Shown here in pieces: positions 41,871-49,852 of a DNA stretch of 64,000 nt. The notes under the pieces are model-generated. The model had not been told where the DNA came from. It made no database searches and saw only the letters and a list, made by a program, of their open reading frames with translations. Within the stretch, counting starts at the first letter, position 1. Every line of letters starts with the position of its first letter. Where the stretch lies: positions 496,001 to 560,000 of the forward strand of contig NZ_FXTC01000002.1 of the NCBI RefSeq assembly GCF_900182655.1. Reading direction: 5' to 3'. This DNA is from Chryseobacterium rhizoplanae. Its GTDB lineage: Bacteria; Bacteroidota; Bacteroidia; Flavobacteriales; Weeksellaceae. A program made the position numbers and the translations under genes.

Positions 41871-42941
41871 ATGAGCAGAATTTTTCCGGCAGGAGTTGCC
41901 ACAGGTCAGTTAGTTACTGATATCTTTCAGTATGCTAAAGAAAACAAGTTTGCATTACCTGCAGTAAACGTAATTGGATCAAGCAATGTAAACGCTGTGA
42001 TGGAAACTGCAGCGAAGTTGAACTCTCCTGTAATTATTCAGTTTTCAAATGGTGGAGCTGCATTCAACGCAGGGAAAGGATTAAACAATGACGGACAAAA
42101 GGCTGCCATCTTAGGATCTATCGCTGGCGCAAAACATATCCACACTCTTGCTGAAGCTTACGGAGCAACAGTAATTCTACACACAGACCACTGTGCAAAG
42201 AAATTACTTCCTTGGATTGATGGATTAATGGATGCTAACGAAGATTTCTTCAAGCAGACAGGAAAATCTCTTTACTCTTCTCACATGTTAGACCTTTCTG
42301 AAGAGTCTTTAGAAGAAAATCTTGAGATCTCAGCTCAGTATTTCGAAAGAATGGCTAAGCTTCAGATGACTCTTGAAGTAGAAATCGGGGTTACAGGAGG
42401 TGAAGAAGACGGTGTTGACAATTCAGACGTTGATAACTCTAAATTATATACTCAGCCTGAAGATATAGCTTACACGTATGAAAAACTAAAAGCTATTTCT
42501 GATAACTTTACCATTGCTGCTGCTTTCGGTAATGTACACGGAGTTTACAAGCCAGGAAACGTAGTTCTTACACCAAAAATCCTTGACAATTCTCAGAAAT
42601 ATGTTCAGGAGAAATTCGGAACAGCTGCTAAACCTATCAACTTTGTATTCCATGGAGGTTCAGGATCTACTTTAGAAGAGATCAGAGAAGCTATCGACTA
42701 CGGAGTAATCAAAATGAATATCGATACTGACCTTCAGTTTGCATATACAGAAGGCGTTAGAGATTATATGGTAAATAATATTGATTATTTAAGAGCTCAA
42801 ATCGGAAACCCTGAAGGAGAAGAAAAACCTAACAAGAAATTCTATGACCCAAGAGTTTGGGTAAGAAAAGGTGAAGAAACATTCTCTACAAGATTGGTGA
42901 AAGCATTTGAAGATTTAAATAACGTAAATACTTTAAAATAA
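41871..42941 (+). CDS. fbaA: Class II fructose-bisphosphate aldolase
   Basis: 356 residues. The zinc and active-site region VILHTDHCAKK gives His104, Asp106 and His107; later GNVHGVYKPG and FHGGSGS carry the other metal and phosphate contacts. It is a zinc enzyme of glycolysis and gluconeogenesis, of the E. coli FbaA type by length. Confidence 0.95.
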   Translation: MSRIFPAGVATGQLVTDIFQYAKENKFALPAVNVIGSSNVNAVMETAAKLNSPVIIQFSNGGAAFNAGKGLNNDGQKAAILGSIAGAKHIHTLAEAYGATVILHTDHCAKKLLPWIDGLMDANEDFFKQTGKSLYSSHMLDLSEESLEENLEISAQYFERMAKLQMTLEVEIGVTGGEEDGVDNSDVDNSKLYTQPEDIAYTYEKLKAISDNFTIAAAFGNVHGVYKPGNVVLTPKILDNSQKYVQEKFGTAAKPINFVFHGGSGSTLEEIREAIDYGVIKMNIDTDLQFAYTEGVRDYMVNNIDYLRAQIGNPEGEEKPNKKFYDPRVWVRKGEETFSTRLVKAFEDLNNVNTLK

Positions 42942-42945
42942 GAAC

Positions 42946-43023
42946 TGTACATTTGTACCGATGTAAAAAGTATTCATAAGAAATACATTTACATTGGTAC
43001 ATTTTACATTTATACATTAATAC
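42946..43023. repeat. Inverted TGTACC-type repeat between fbaA and accD
   Basis: TGTACCGATGTAAA (42954-42967) and TTTACATTGGTACA (42988-43001) form a 14-bp inverted repeat with one mismatch. Further TACATT words follow. Another member of the short-word repeat elements in this window. Confidence 0.5.
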
Positions 43024-43031
43024 AAGCAAAA

Positions 43032-43886
43032 ATGGCATTCGACTGGTTTAAAAGAAAAGCAAAAAACATTACCACTTCTACTGATGAAAAAAAGGACGTT
43101 CCCAAAGGACTTTGGCATCAGACTCCATCCGGAAAAGTTGTGGAACATGATGAACTAAAGAGAAATAACTATGTTTCTCCTGAAGACGGATTTCATGTAA
43201 GAATAGGAAGTGCCGAATTTTTTGACATCCTTTTTGACGGTGGTAAATTTACCGAACTGGATGCCAATGTTGAAAGTATTGATATCTTAAACTTCAAAGA
43301 TACAAAGCCTTACAAAGACCGTTTGAAAGAGGTAAAAGCAAAGACCAAGCTTACTGATTCTATCAGAAATGCTGTAGGAACTGTAAAGGGAACTGAAATG
43401 GTAGTTTCTTGTATGGATTTTGCTTTCATTGGTGGATCTTTGGGTTCTGTAATGGGAGAAAAGATCAGAAGAGCAATAGACTACTGTATTAAGCACAAAC
43501 TTCCTTACATGATTATCTGTCAGTCCGGAGGAGCGAGAATGCAGGAAGCCACTTATTCTTTGATGCAGCTGGCAAAAGTTCAGGCTAAATTGGCTCAGCT
43601 TTCTGAAGCAGGACTTTTATACATCGCTTATCTTTGTGACCCTACATTCGGAGGAATTACTGCTTCTTTCGCAATGACCGCTGATATCATCATGGCAGAG
43701 CCGGGAGCATTGATCGGTTTCGCAGGACCAAGAGTAATCCGTGAAACAATCGGTAGAGACTTACCGGAAGGATTCCAGACATCAGAATTCTTACAGGAAA
43801 AAGGATTTGTAGATTTCATCGTAAAAAGAACTGAAATTCAGGATACTGTTGCAAAAACAGTAAATTTATTAGCTGTAAAAGCATAG
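43032..43886 (+). CDS. accD: Acetyl-CoA carboxylase carboxyltransferase beta subunit
   Basis: 284 residues with [51 protein letters not shown], and [13 protein letters not shown]. It pairs with AccA to move carboxyl from biotin to acetyl-CoA. The N-terminal zinc-ribbon cysteines are missing: residues 1-60 contain no Cys. I believe this is shared by Flavobacteriia, not a defect. Confidence 0.93.
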   Translation: MAFDWFKRKAKNITTSTDEKKDVPKGLWHQTPSGKVVEHDELKRNNYVSPEDGFHVRIGSAEFFDILFDGGKFTELDANVESIDILNFKDTKPYKDRLKEVKAKTKLTDSIRNAVGTVKGTEMVVSCMDFAFIGGSLGSVMGEKIRRAIDYCIKHKLPYMIICQSGGARMQEATYSLMQLAKVQAKLAQLSEAGLLYIAYLCDPTFGGITASFAMTADIIMAEPGALIGFAGPRVIRETIGRDLPEGFQTSEFLQEKGFVDFIVKRTEIQDTVAKTVNLLAVKA

Positions 43887-43907
43887 TATCTGTAACAAAA
43901 ACAATAC

Positions 43908-43937
43908 AATCTCTCTCTAATTAGGGAGAGATTTTTA
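43908..43937 (+). terminator. Terminator after accD
   Basis: AATCTCTCTCTAA and TTAGGGAGAGATT pair with one mismatch and a T run follows. It ends just before the next start at 43941. Confidence 0.7.
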
Positions 43938-43940
43938 TTT

Positions 43941-44450
43941 ATGAGGACTTTTAAGATATTTTTCAATACCATCAGAAGTATGAGTTTTAAAAAGATTATC
44001 CGTCTTTTATCACTTATCCTTCCCCATCCTCTTTTTGCCCTGCTGAGCTTTCATGCCACGGTAAAGGCGTTTACCATAGCTCAGAAAAAATTTCCTAAGA
44101 CAGCCTCCACAAATGGAATTGGAAATGCATTCAGGCACGCTCTCTGGTGCTGTTTCATTATGATGTACTGCTGTAAAATTTCTTCCCCTAAAAAGGCGCT
44201 TGATTTCTGCAAAAGAATCACAGACATGCATGAAGAACTTTTCCCGAATGAGCCTTTGGAAACCAAAATGGATCTCCATAACAACAAAATCGGAATGGAT
44301 TATTTCATGGAACTTTTACCCGGAATCCACCGCCAGTTTTTTGAAAAAAGCTTTTTTGTAGAAGCCCTGGTCAAAAAAATGGATGATGCAAAGGTTCTGA
44401 AAAATCTTGATGATGATTTTGAAGGGCATCTTGTTTATCTGGAAGAGTAA
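43941..44450 (+). CDS. DUF6973-like protein
   Basis: 169 residues. A motif series NGIGNAFRHALWCC, DMHEELFPNEPLETKMDLHNNKIG suggests a helical domain with conserved His, Glu and Asn; I associate it with DUF6973. No signal peptide is certain. Function unknown. Confidence 0.6.
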   Translation: MRTFKIFFNTIRSMSFKKIIRLLSLILPHPLFALLSFHATVKAFTIAQKKFPKTASTNGIGNAFRHALWCCFIMMYCCKISSPKKALDFCKRITDMHEELFPNEPLETKMDLHNNKIGMDYFMELLPGIHRQFFEKSFFVEALVKKMDDAKVLKNLDDDFEGHLVYLEE

Positions 44451-44463
44451 ATAATTCAGTTTA

Positions 44464-44637
44464 TTTTAAACGCTAAGGATCGCAAGGAAAATATAAAAAC
44501 TTTGCACATACTTTTTGTTCGCAAGGGCATTTCAATATTTCCTGATTGTCGTTATTTGCTTAGTGTTAACGCCTTCGCGAACAAAAAATCATATTTATCT
44601 TCATTAGAAACTTGCGAACATTGCGTCAAAATAATTT
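44464..44637. repeat. Interspersed palindromic element, copy B
   Basis: Shares the words AACGCTAAG, GTTCGCAAGGGCATTTCA (44517-44534), GCCTTCGCGAAC (44571-44582) and the end TTGCGTCAAAATAATTT with copy A at 36101. The two stem arms have two mismatches. It fills most of the ~295-base gap before 44746; the rest holds -7 candidates. Confidence 0.65.
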
Positions 44638-44692
44638 GAAATCAGTAAACCATCATTAGTTCTCTCATTCCAGAATAACAAAAGACTTTAGT

Positions 44693-44718
44693 TATTTTTG
44701 TGGTTTAAAGTATTTTTG
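44693..44718 (+). promoter_or_regulatory. Possible -7 boxes of the spore-maturation-like gene
   Basis: Two TATTTTTG boxes at 44693-44700 and 44711-44718 lie 28-53 bases before the start at 44746. No -33 element is clear. Confidence 0.4.
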
Positions 44719-44745
44719 ATAAGTTTAAACAATTAAATCAATCAG

Positions 44746-46149
44746 ATGGTTCTCAGCAGAATTTGGTCGGCTTTCATTATCATTGCCATTGCCATTGCCA
44801 GTATAAAATATGTTTCGTCAGGTCACTACAAAACCATTTTCAATGATATGGTAGTGGGAAAAGGAGGTGATACGGTGAAGATTGCATCCCAGCCGATGAA
44901 CAGCCTTTCCCCAGTTGTAAGAGACAGCCTGATGAAAAAGAATGATTTTGCAGACAGCAGAATTCATTATAAAACAGATTCTTTAAAACAAAATGTAAAC
45001 GTTTACCGTGTTCAGGAAGCTGATGGAGTGATTGGAACTTCAGAAACTGCGGTGAAGATCTGTCTTGGTCTTATCGGGATTATGACGTTGTTTATGGGAT
45101 TCATGAGTATTGCAGAAAAAGCCGGGGGTATCAATCTTCTAAGCCGTCTGATACAGCCTTTTTTCTCAAAACTATTTCCTGATATTCCTAAAAACCATCC
45201 CGCATTCGGGCATATGCTGATGAATTTCAGTGCCAACCTTCTGGGACTGGATAATGCAGCGACTCCTTTTGGACTAAAAGCGATGGAAAGCCTTCAGGCT
45301 TTAAATCCAAATAAAGACACGGCCAGTAATTCACAGATTATGTTCCTGTGTCTTCATGCCGGAGGAATGACTTTAATTCCCGTATCCATTATTGCCATCA
45401 GAGCATCAATGGGCTCCAAAACCCCTACAGACATTTTCCTGCCCTGTATGATTGCTACTTTCGCGGCTACTTTGGCGGCAATGATTATTGTTTCTTTATA
45501 TCAGAAAATCAATCTTCTCCGTCCCGTAGTAATCGCTTATGTAGGGGGAATTTCAGCCATTATCGCTTTATTGGTTCTGTACCTTGTACAATTGAGTAAA
45601 GACCAATTGGATGATTTCAGTAAAGTATTAAGCAATGGTTTAATCCTTTTCATATTCCTTGCTATTGTGCTTGGAGCCGTTTATAAGAAGATCAACGTTT
45701 TTGATGCCTTTATTGAAGGTGCAAAAGAAGGATTCACAACCTGTGTCAAGATTATTCCTTACCTGGTTGGGATGCTGATTGCCATTTCCCTGTTACGAAC
45801 TTCCGGAGTTTTTGATGTGATCATTGACGGAATGAAATGGGTTGCGAATGTCGCGAATATGGATCCAAGATTCGTGGACGGGCTTCCGACAGCTTTAATC
45901 AAGCCTTTATCCGGTTCAGGAGCCAGAGGAATGATGGTGGATACGATGAGTACTTTCGGGGCTGATAGTTTCCAAGGGAAATTGGCAGCCGTACTTCAGG
46001 GAAGCTCAGATACGACGTTTTATGTGATTGCAGTCTACTTTGGCGCCGTAGCCGTTAAGAATACGAGATATACTGTAATTGCCATGCTTCTGGCCGATTT
46101 GGTGGGCGTTATTACAGCAATTGCATTGGCGTATTTATTCTTTGCTTAA
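44746..46149 (+). CDS. SpmA/SpmB-type nucleoside-recognition membrane protein
   Basis: 467 residues with about ten transmembrane helices. Two gate-type domains can be seen, in an SpmA-SpmB-like fusion: one near 95-250 (LGLDNAATPFGLKAM) and one near 335-460 (LIKPLSGSGARGMMVD and GSSDTTFYVIAVYFG). The family is named for spore maturation in Bacillus, but this organism is not a spore former. Transport is inferred; the substrate is unknown. Confidence 0.85.
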   Translation: MVLSRIWSAFIIIAIAIASIKYVSSGHYKTIFNDMVVGKGGDTVKIASQPMNSLSPVVRDSLMKKNDFADSRIHYKTDSLKQNVNVYRVQEADGVIGTSETAVKICLGLIGIMTLFMGFMSIAEKAGGINLLSRLIQPFFSKLFPDIPKNHPAFGHMLMNFSANLLGLDNAATPFGLKAMESLQALNPNKDTASNSQIMFLCLHAGGMTLIPVSIIAIRASMGSKTPTDIFLPCMIATFAATLAAMIIVSLYQKINLLRPVVIAYVGGISAIIALLVLYLVQLSKDQLDDFSKVLSNGLILFIFLAIVLGAVYKKINVFDAFIEGAKEGFTTCVKIIPYLVGMLIAISLLRTSGVFDVIIDGMKWVANVANMDPRFVDGLPTALIKPLSGSGARGMMVDTMSTFGADSFQGKLAAVLQGSSDTTFYVIAVYFGAVAVKNTRYTVIAMLLADLVGVITAIALAYLFFA

Positions 46150-46156
46150 TAAAAAA

Positions 46157-46584
46157 GTTGCTGGTTGATGGTTTCTAGTTTTTTAACCGTGAAAAAATAT
46201 ATTAATGAGCTACGAAAAACTTGACATTTATAATATTGCTTTTGAATTATTTATTGAAACACATAAATTATCGCTCAAACTACCCAACTATGAATTATAT
46301 GAATTGGGTAGCCAATTGAGGCGATCTGCCGATTCCGTTGTTACGAACATTGCAGAAGGTTATGGAAGAAACCATTACAAAGGTGATTTTATCAGATTCC
46401 TTACTTACTCTCAGGCAAGTTGTGACGAAACAGTTTGTCACTTGTCAAAAATCAACCGTCTCTATCCGGATTTAAGCTCAGACTTTAAAGAAAAATCAGA
46501 ACAATACAAACTCTTAGGAGGAAAAATCAATAACTTTATAAAATACGTCCAATTAAGCTGGCGAACCTAATCCAAACCAGCAAC
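46157..46584. repeat. Inverted GTTGCTGGTT repeats around the four-helix gene
   Basis: GTTGCTGGTT (46157-46166) and AACCAGCAAC (46575-46584) are exact inverse copies; the nearby bases CTAGTTTTT and CTAGCAAC also resemble each other inverted. They flank the four-helix gene closely, suggesting a mobile cassette. Confidence 0.55.
46205..46570 (+). CDS. Four-helix-bundle S23 (23S rRNA IVS-type) protein
   Basis: 121 residues with the family pattern LDIYNIAFELFIETHKLS, LRRSADSVVTNIAEGYGR, FIRFLTYSQASCDETVCHL and an amphipathic last helix. These proteins were first found in intervening sequences of 23S rRNA and are related to the Avd protein of diversity-generating retroelements; no reverse transcriptase is nearby. 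It lies within inverted repeats. Confidence 0.9.
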   Translation: MSYEKLDIYNIAFELFIETHKLSLKLPNYELYELGSQLRRSADSVVTNIAEGYGRNHYKGDFIRFLTYSQASCDETVCHLSKINRLYPDLSSDFKEKSEQYKLLGGKINNFIKYVQLSWRT

Positions 46585-46604
46585 TAGCAACAAAATATAC
46601 TATT

Positions 46605-46997
46605 ATGATTACCGATAAAGAATTCACCCTAAGACTCATCCGCCAATTAACCCAGGCACTGGAAAAACTAATTCTGGACAAACCTGAAGAAAGTTTAATG
46701 CAGAAAGAACTGGATTTTGATACTTTGATGAGAGACATTTTCAAGATGAGCTTCACAGAAGTTTCTTCTAAAACGAAGGAAGAAATGATTGCCCTTGTCA
46801 ATGAAAGACAGGAAAGGGATCACAAAGATTATTATGAAATGCTGGGAAACCTTTTCTATTTCAATAGCAGACATGATCAGAATAAAGATTTTCAGGATAA
46901 AGCAAAGACATTTTACGAGCTGTATCTTCAGACCAGCGGTATTTTTGCCCTTCCGATTATTAACAGAATCAATGAATTAAAAAAAGCACTTGAATAA
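46605..46997 (+). CDS. Conserved helical protein, possibly DUF6483-like
   Basis: 130 residues, nearly all predicted helix, with a start DKEFTLRLIRQLTQALEKLIL reminiscent of DUF6483. No signal peptide, membrane helix or catalytic motif is seen. Function unknown. Confidence 0.6.
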   Translation: MITDKEFTLRLIRQLTQALEKLILDKPEESLMQKELDFDTLMRDIFKMSFTEVSSKTKEEMIALVNERQERDHKDYYEMLGNLFYFNSRHDQNKDFQDKAKTFYELYLQTSGIFALPIINRINELKKALE

Positions 46998-47006
46998 AGT
47001 GCTTTT
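46982..47006. terminator. Bidirectional terminator
   Basis: AAAAGCACTT and AAGTGCTTTT form a perfect 10-bp stem with loop GAATA, overlapping the stop of the plus gene and lying just past the TonB gene. Confidence 0.8.
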
Positions 47007-47012
47007 GTATTT

Positions 47013-47897
47013 TTAGAATGTAATTTTATAAGTTCCGGTGGAAGAAGTATTGGCTTTCTCTGCTTTTACATATTTCTTTACCCAGGCCACTGATGTAGAT
47101 GACACGCAAGGATCTGAAACACCTCCTGCCCTTCTTGCAGACACCACATTTCCTGCTTTATCTACAGTATAGGCGATGGTAATTGATCCACTTGCAGTAC
47201 AGCTGTGAGAAGGTTGTGCTCCTCCCCTTCCCATTGTCCCGGGAATATATCCTACCAGCTTTCTGTCTATTCCTACTTTGCTGTCTCCGTTTCCGTCACC
47301 TCCTAAAGGATCTCCTGCATTTCCTATACCCTCACCTGTTCCCTGGCTTCCGGCTTTTGTTCCTCTTCCTTTGATCAGGTTTCCAATAGCGGCATTTCCT
47401 TTTCCATCTCCATTTCCTGTTTTTGAATTGGCTGTTGCAGCGCCGGATTTTTTAGTATTCTTAGAAGCGCTGGTGCTTGTTGCTTCCTTTTTTTCAGCTT
47501 TTTTTGATTCCTCTTTTTTAGGAACTGTTGCTTTTGAATTATTTCCTGTAATGACTTTCTCCTTTGCCTCTACTTTCTTCGGTTCAGGTGCCGGTTCTGG
47601 TTTTACAATAGTTTTTGTTTCCGGAACAGGTGTTTCTGCTGGTTCAGGTGTTACTTCTTCTGTAGCTGCTGCAAGACTTCCCGGCTGTTCAGCAGGTTCT
47701 TCAATCCCTTTCCCGTTTCTGTTATCCCCGAAGTTGACCAACATGGTAGTAACCACTTCAGGATCTTTATCCAACTCAGGTTTTAGTTTATACAAAAAAA
47801 CAAAAAGCAAAATAGCAGCCCAGATAAGAACAGAAAGCAGGGCGCTCTTTATTCTATCTTTGTTTTCTTCGTTTCTGTTTGCTGTATAGCTTCTCAT
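47013..47897 (-). CDS. TonB-family energy transducer
   Basis: 294 residues. An N-terminal transmembrane helix (about 18-38) is followed by a Pro/Glu- and Lys-rich spacer (PEPAETPVPETKTIV, PEPAPEPKK), a Ser/Gly/Asn-rich region, and a TonB-like C-terminal domain (SITIAYTVDKAGNVVSARRA). It is encoded after exbB and exbD, so it should carry proton-motive energy to outer-membrane receptors, possibly including the one at 8263. Confidence 0.8.
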   Translation of the reverse strand: MRSYTANRNEENKDRIKSALLSVLIWAAILLFVFLYKLKPELDKDPEVVTTMLVNFGDNRNGKGIEEPAEQPGSLAAATEEVTPEPAETPVPETKTIVKPEPAPEPKKVEAKEKVITGNNSKATVPKKEESKKAEKKEATSTSASKNTKKSGAATANSKTGNGDGKGNAAIGNLIKGRGTKAGSQGTGEGIGNAGDPLGGDGNGDSKVGIDRKLVGYIPGTMGRGGAQPSHSCTASGSITIAYTVDKAGNVVSARRAGGVSDPCVSSTSVAWVKKYVKAEKANTSSTGTYKITF

Positions 47898-47932
47898 CTT
47901 AACAAGTAATTCTTTCCGGAAATCCGGATTTG

Positions 47933-48331
47933 TTATTTATCTTTAACGGTCGCAATTGCAATGTTAAACTTATGTTTTTCAGCAATTTCCATTACAAAAA
48001 CAACATCTTTATGCAATGTGTTTTCGTCAGCTCTGATTGTGAACGATTGATTGGTCTGACCAGCCAGTTTATCTACAATACTTTTCTCCAGTTCCCCTTT
48101 ATTAACAGGATTGTCATCTATAAAGAATGAGCCGTCCGGCTTAATGCTTACTGTGACAGGATTAGGAATATTATCGTCAACAGCTCCGGCTTTCGGCAGA
48201 TTCACATCAATAGCACTTTGATTGGCTGCAGAAGATGTGATCATAAAGAAAATCAGCATCAACAGGATAACGTCTGTCATCGCTGCTAAACTGAATTCCG
48301 GGTTTGCTTTATTTCTTCTCTGAATTTTCAT
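47933..48331 (-). CDS. exbD: ExbD/TolR biopolymer transport protein
   Basis: 132 residues: an N-terminal transmembrane helix with the key Asp20 in AMTDVILLMLIFFM, and a periplasmic domain. It forms the proton channel with ExbB. It lies 12 bases after exbB and 35 before the TonB gene. Confidence 0.92.
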   Translation of the reverse strand: MKIQRRNKANPEFSLAAMTDVILLMLIFFMITSSAANQSAIDVNLPKAGAVDDNIPNPVTVSIKPDGSFFIDDNPVNKGELEKSIVDKLAGQTNQSFTIRADENTLHKDVVFVMEIAEKHKFNIAIATVKDK

Positions 48332-48343
48332 CTTAAGAAAGAT

Positions 48344-49048
48344 TTATAAAGGTTTGTTGATAAGGTCTAAAAATTCGCCTGACATATTCTGAGCCTTCAG
48401 TACAAACTTATCAATCCTTGTCAATAAAATATTGTAACAGAAGTTAGCAGGAATAGCTACTGCCAGACCTACAGCGGTCTGTCCTAATGCGGTATAAATA
48501 CCTTCTGAAAGTGTTTTCGGAGAGAAAGATCCAGTGGCATGGGATAAATTAAAGAAAGCGATAATCATCCCTATTACTGTACCCAAAAGTCCTAACATCG
48601 GTGCAATACTCGGTACTACAGCCAAAAGGTTCAGATTTTTCTCCATATTGGCAACCTCTACCTGAGCCTGCGCTTCCATAGCACTTACGATATCAGAAAC
48701 AGGACGTCCCAATCTTGAGATTCCTTTTTCTAAAATTCTTCCTTCGGGAGAATTCTGTGTTTTGCAATAATCTGTTGCAGCCTCTATTTTTCCAGCTTTG
48801 ATAAAGTCTTCAATATTGTTCATAAAGTTGGAATCCGTTTTTGAAGTCAGCCTTTTGATAAAGAAAAATCTTTCAAAAAACAGATACAGAGAAAATATAC
48901 CTAACAGCAATACCGTGACCATCACTATTTTAGCGAAAGCTCCTCCGTGGAACATGATTTTCCAGAATGAGAACTCTAAGTTGTCTGCAGCAACTGCAGG
49001 TGTAGCGATTTGTGCAAATAAAATCTGAGAAAGTTCCGTTAACAGCAT
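48344..49048 (-). CDS. exbB: ExbB/MotA/TolQ proton channel protein
   Basis: 234 residues with three transmembrane helices; LLAVVPSIAPMLGLLGTVIGMIIAF and ALGQTAVGLAVAIPANFCYN are the conserved MotA/TolQ/ExbB helices. First gene of the exbB-exbD-tonB operon. A TACATTTG box lies upstream. Confidence 0.93.
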   Translation of the reverse strand: MLLTELSQILFAQIATPAVAADNLEFSFWKIMFHGGAFAKIVMVTVLLLGIFSLYLFFERFFFIKRLTSKTDSNFMNNIEDFIKAGKIEAATDYCKTQNSPEGRILEKGISRLGRPVSDIVSAMEAQAQVEVANMEKNLNLLAVVPSIAPMLGLLGTVIGMIIAFFNLSHATGSFSPKTLSEGIYTALGQTAVGLAVAIPANFCYNILLTRIDKFVLKAQNMSGEFLDLINKPL

Positions 49049-49078
49049 TAAATGTGAATTTTATTAAATTTTCAACGA

Positions 49079-49086
49079 CAAATGTA
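49079..49086 (-). promoter_or_regulatory. -7 box of the exbB operon
   Basis: TACATTTG on the minus strand, 30 bases before the exbB start. Confidence 0.5.
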
Positions 49087-49221
49087 ATAGAATATTATGA
49101 ATTGAACTCTTAAAAATTGCTTAAAAACAACTTAAAATTTGTTACAATTCTATCAATAGCAAATTTCTCTCCAAAAATAATTTGAAAAGAAATCCGGTAT
49201 AAAAAAGGATGAAGACGATCG

Positions 49222-49683
49222 TTAATCTTCGTCTACCTCAATATCATCCTGCTTAAATTCGCATTTTAATCTAAAAGGAATCGGTGTATCAGATCCGGTA
49301 TAGAAATCATCAATGGTCCCCTTCCAGATGACCTGAAGCTCTCCTTCCTCATTTTTTTCGAAAAGAAGCTCATTGTCATAGATATAGGCATCTTCGTCGT
49401 CGAAAAGGTCTACTTCTGTGTAGGTTTCTTCATCAGAGTCATTGATTGTGATAGTTTTTCCTTCTATTTCCGCTGATTCTATAGGAAAATCAAAAACTTC
49501 AAGTGAAAGCTGCGGAAAGTTGTACTGTAGTGAATCATCGTCTACGTGATCCAAACTGTCATCCGTAATAACTTCAACCTCTAAAAAATGTTGTTGGTTA
49601 CTGTAAACCGCCTTACAATAAGTATTTCTGATATTGTATTTTAGCGTCTCCTCCGGATGGTAAATTTTTAAAATCCCTTTCAT
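49222..49683 (-). CDS. Acidic protein of unknown function
   Basis: 153 residues, very acidic (DSLDHVDDDS, NDSDEETYTEVDLFDDEDAY), with beta-type hydrophobic segments and no signal peptide. I do not recognise a family. It is monocistronic between the exbB operon and the divergent DUF885 gene. Confidence 0.65.
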   Translation of the reverse strand: MKGILKIYHPEETLKYNIRNTYCKAVYSNQQHFLEVEVITDDSLDHVDDDSLQYNFPQLSLEVFDFPIESAEIEGKTITINDSDEETYTEVDLFDDEDAYIYDNELLFEKNEEGELQVIWKGTIDDFYTGSDTPIPFRLKCEFKQDDIEVDED

Positions 49684-49731
49684 TATTTCTTAAAAAAGAG
49701 CTGTAATAATATGATTGTTAAACGTTTTAGA

Positions 49732-49739
49732 CAAAGATA
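49732..49739 (-). promoter_or_regulatory. -7 box of the acidic-protein gene
   Basis: TATCTTTG on the minus strand, 49 bases before the start. Confidence 0.45.
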
Positions 49740-49824
49740 AAAAATTGATTCAATGTTGAAAGGATTTTAAAAATAATTTTTTAAAATCAACTCCTACCAT
49801 AAGTCTGAATATCCCAATAATACT

Positions 49825-49832
49825 TACTTTTG
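49825..49832 (+). promoter_or_regulatory. -7 box of the DUF885 gene
   Basis: TACTTTTG fits TAnnTTTG, 20 bases before the start at 49853. Confidence 0.5.
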
Positions 49833-49852
49833 TTTTCATAAAGATTCTGAAA

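Noticed and set aside
46205-46570. Diversity-generating retroelement (Avd-like four-helix protein)
   Set aside because: No reverse transcriptase, template repeat or variable repeat is seen nearby.
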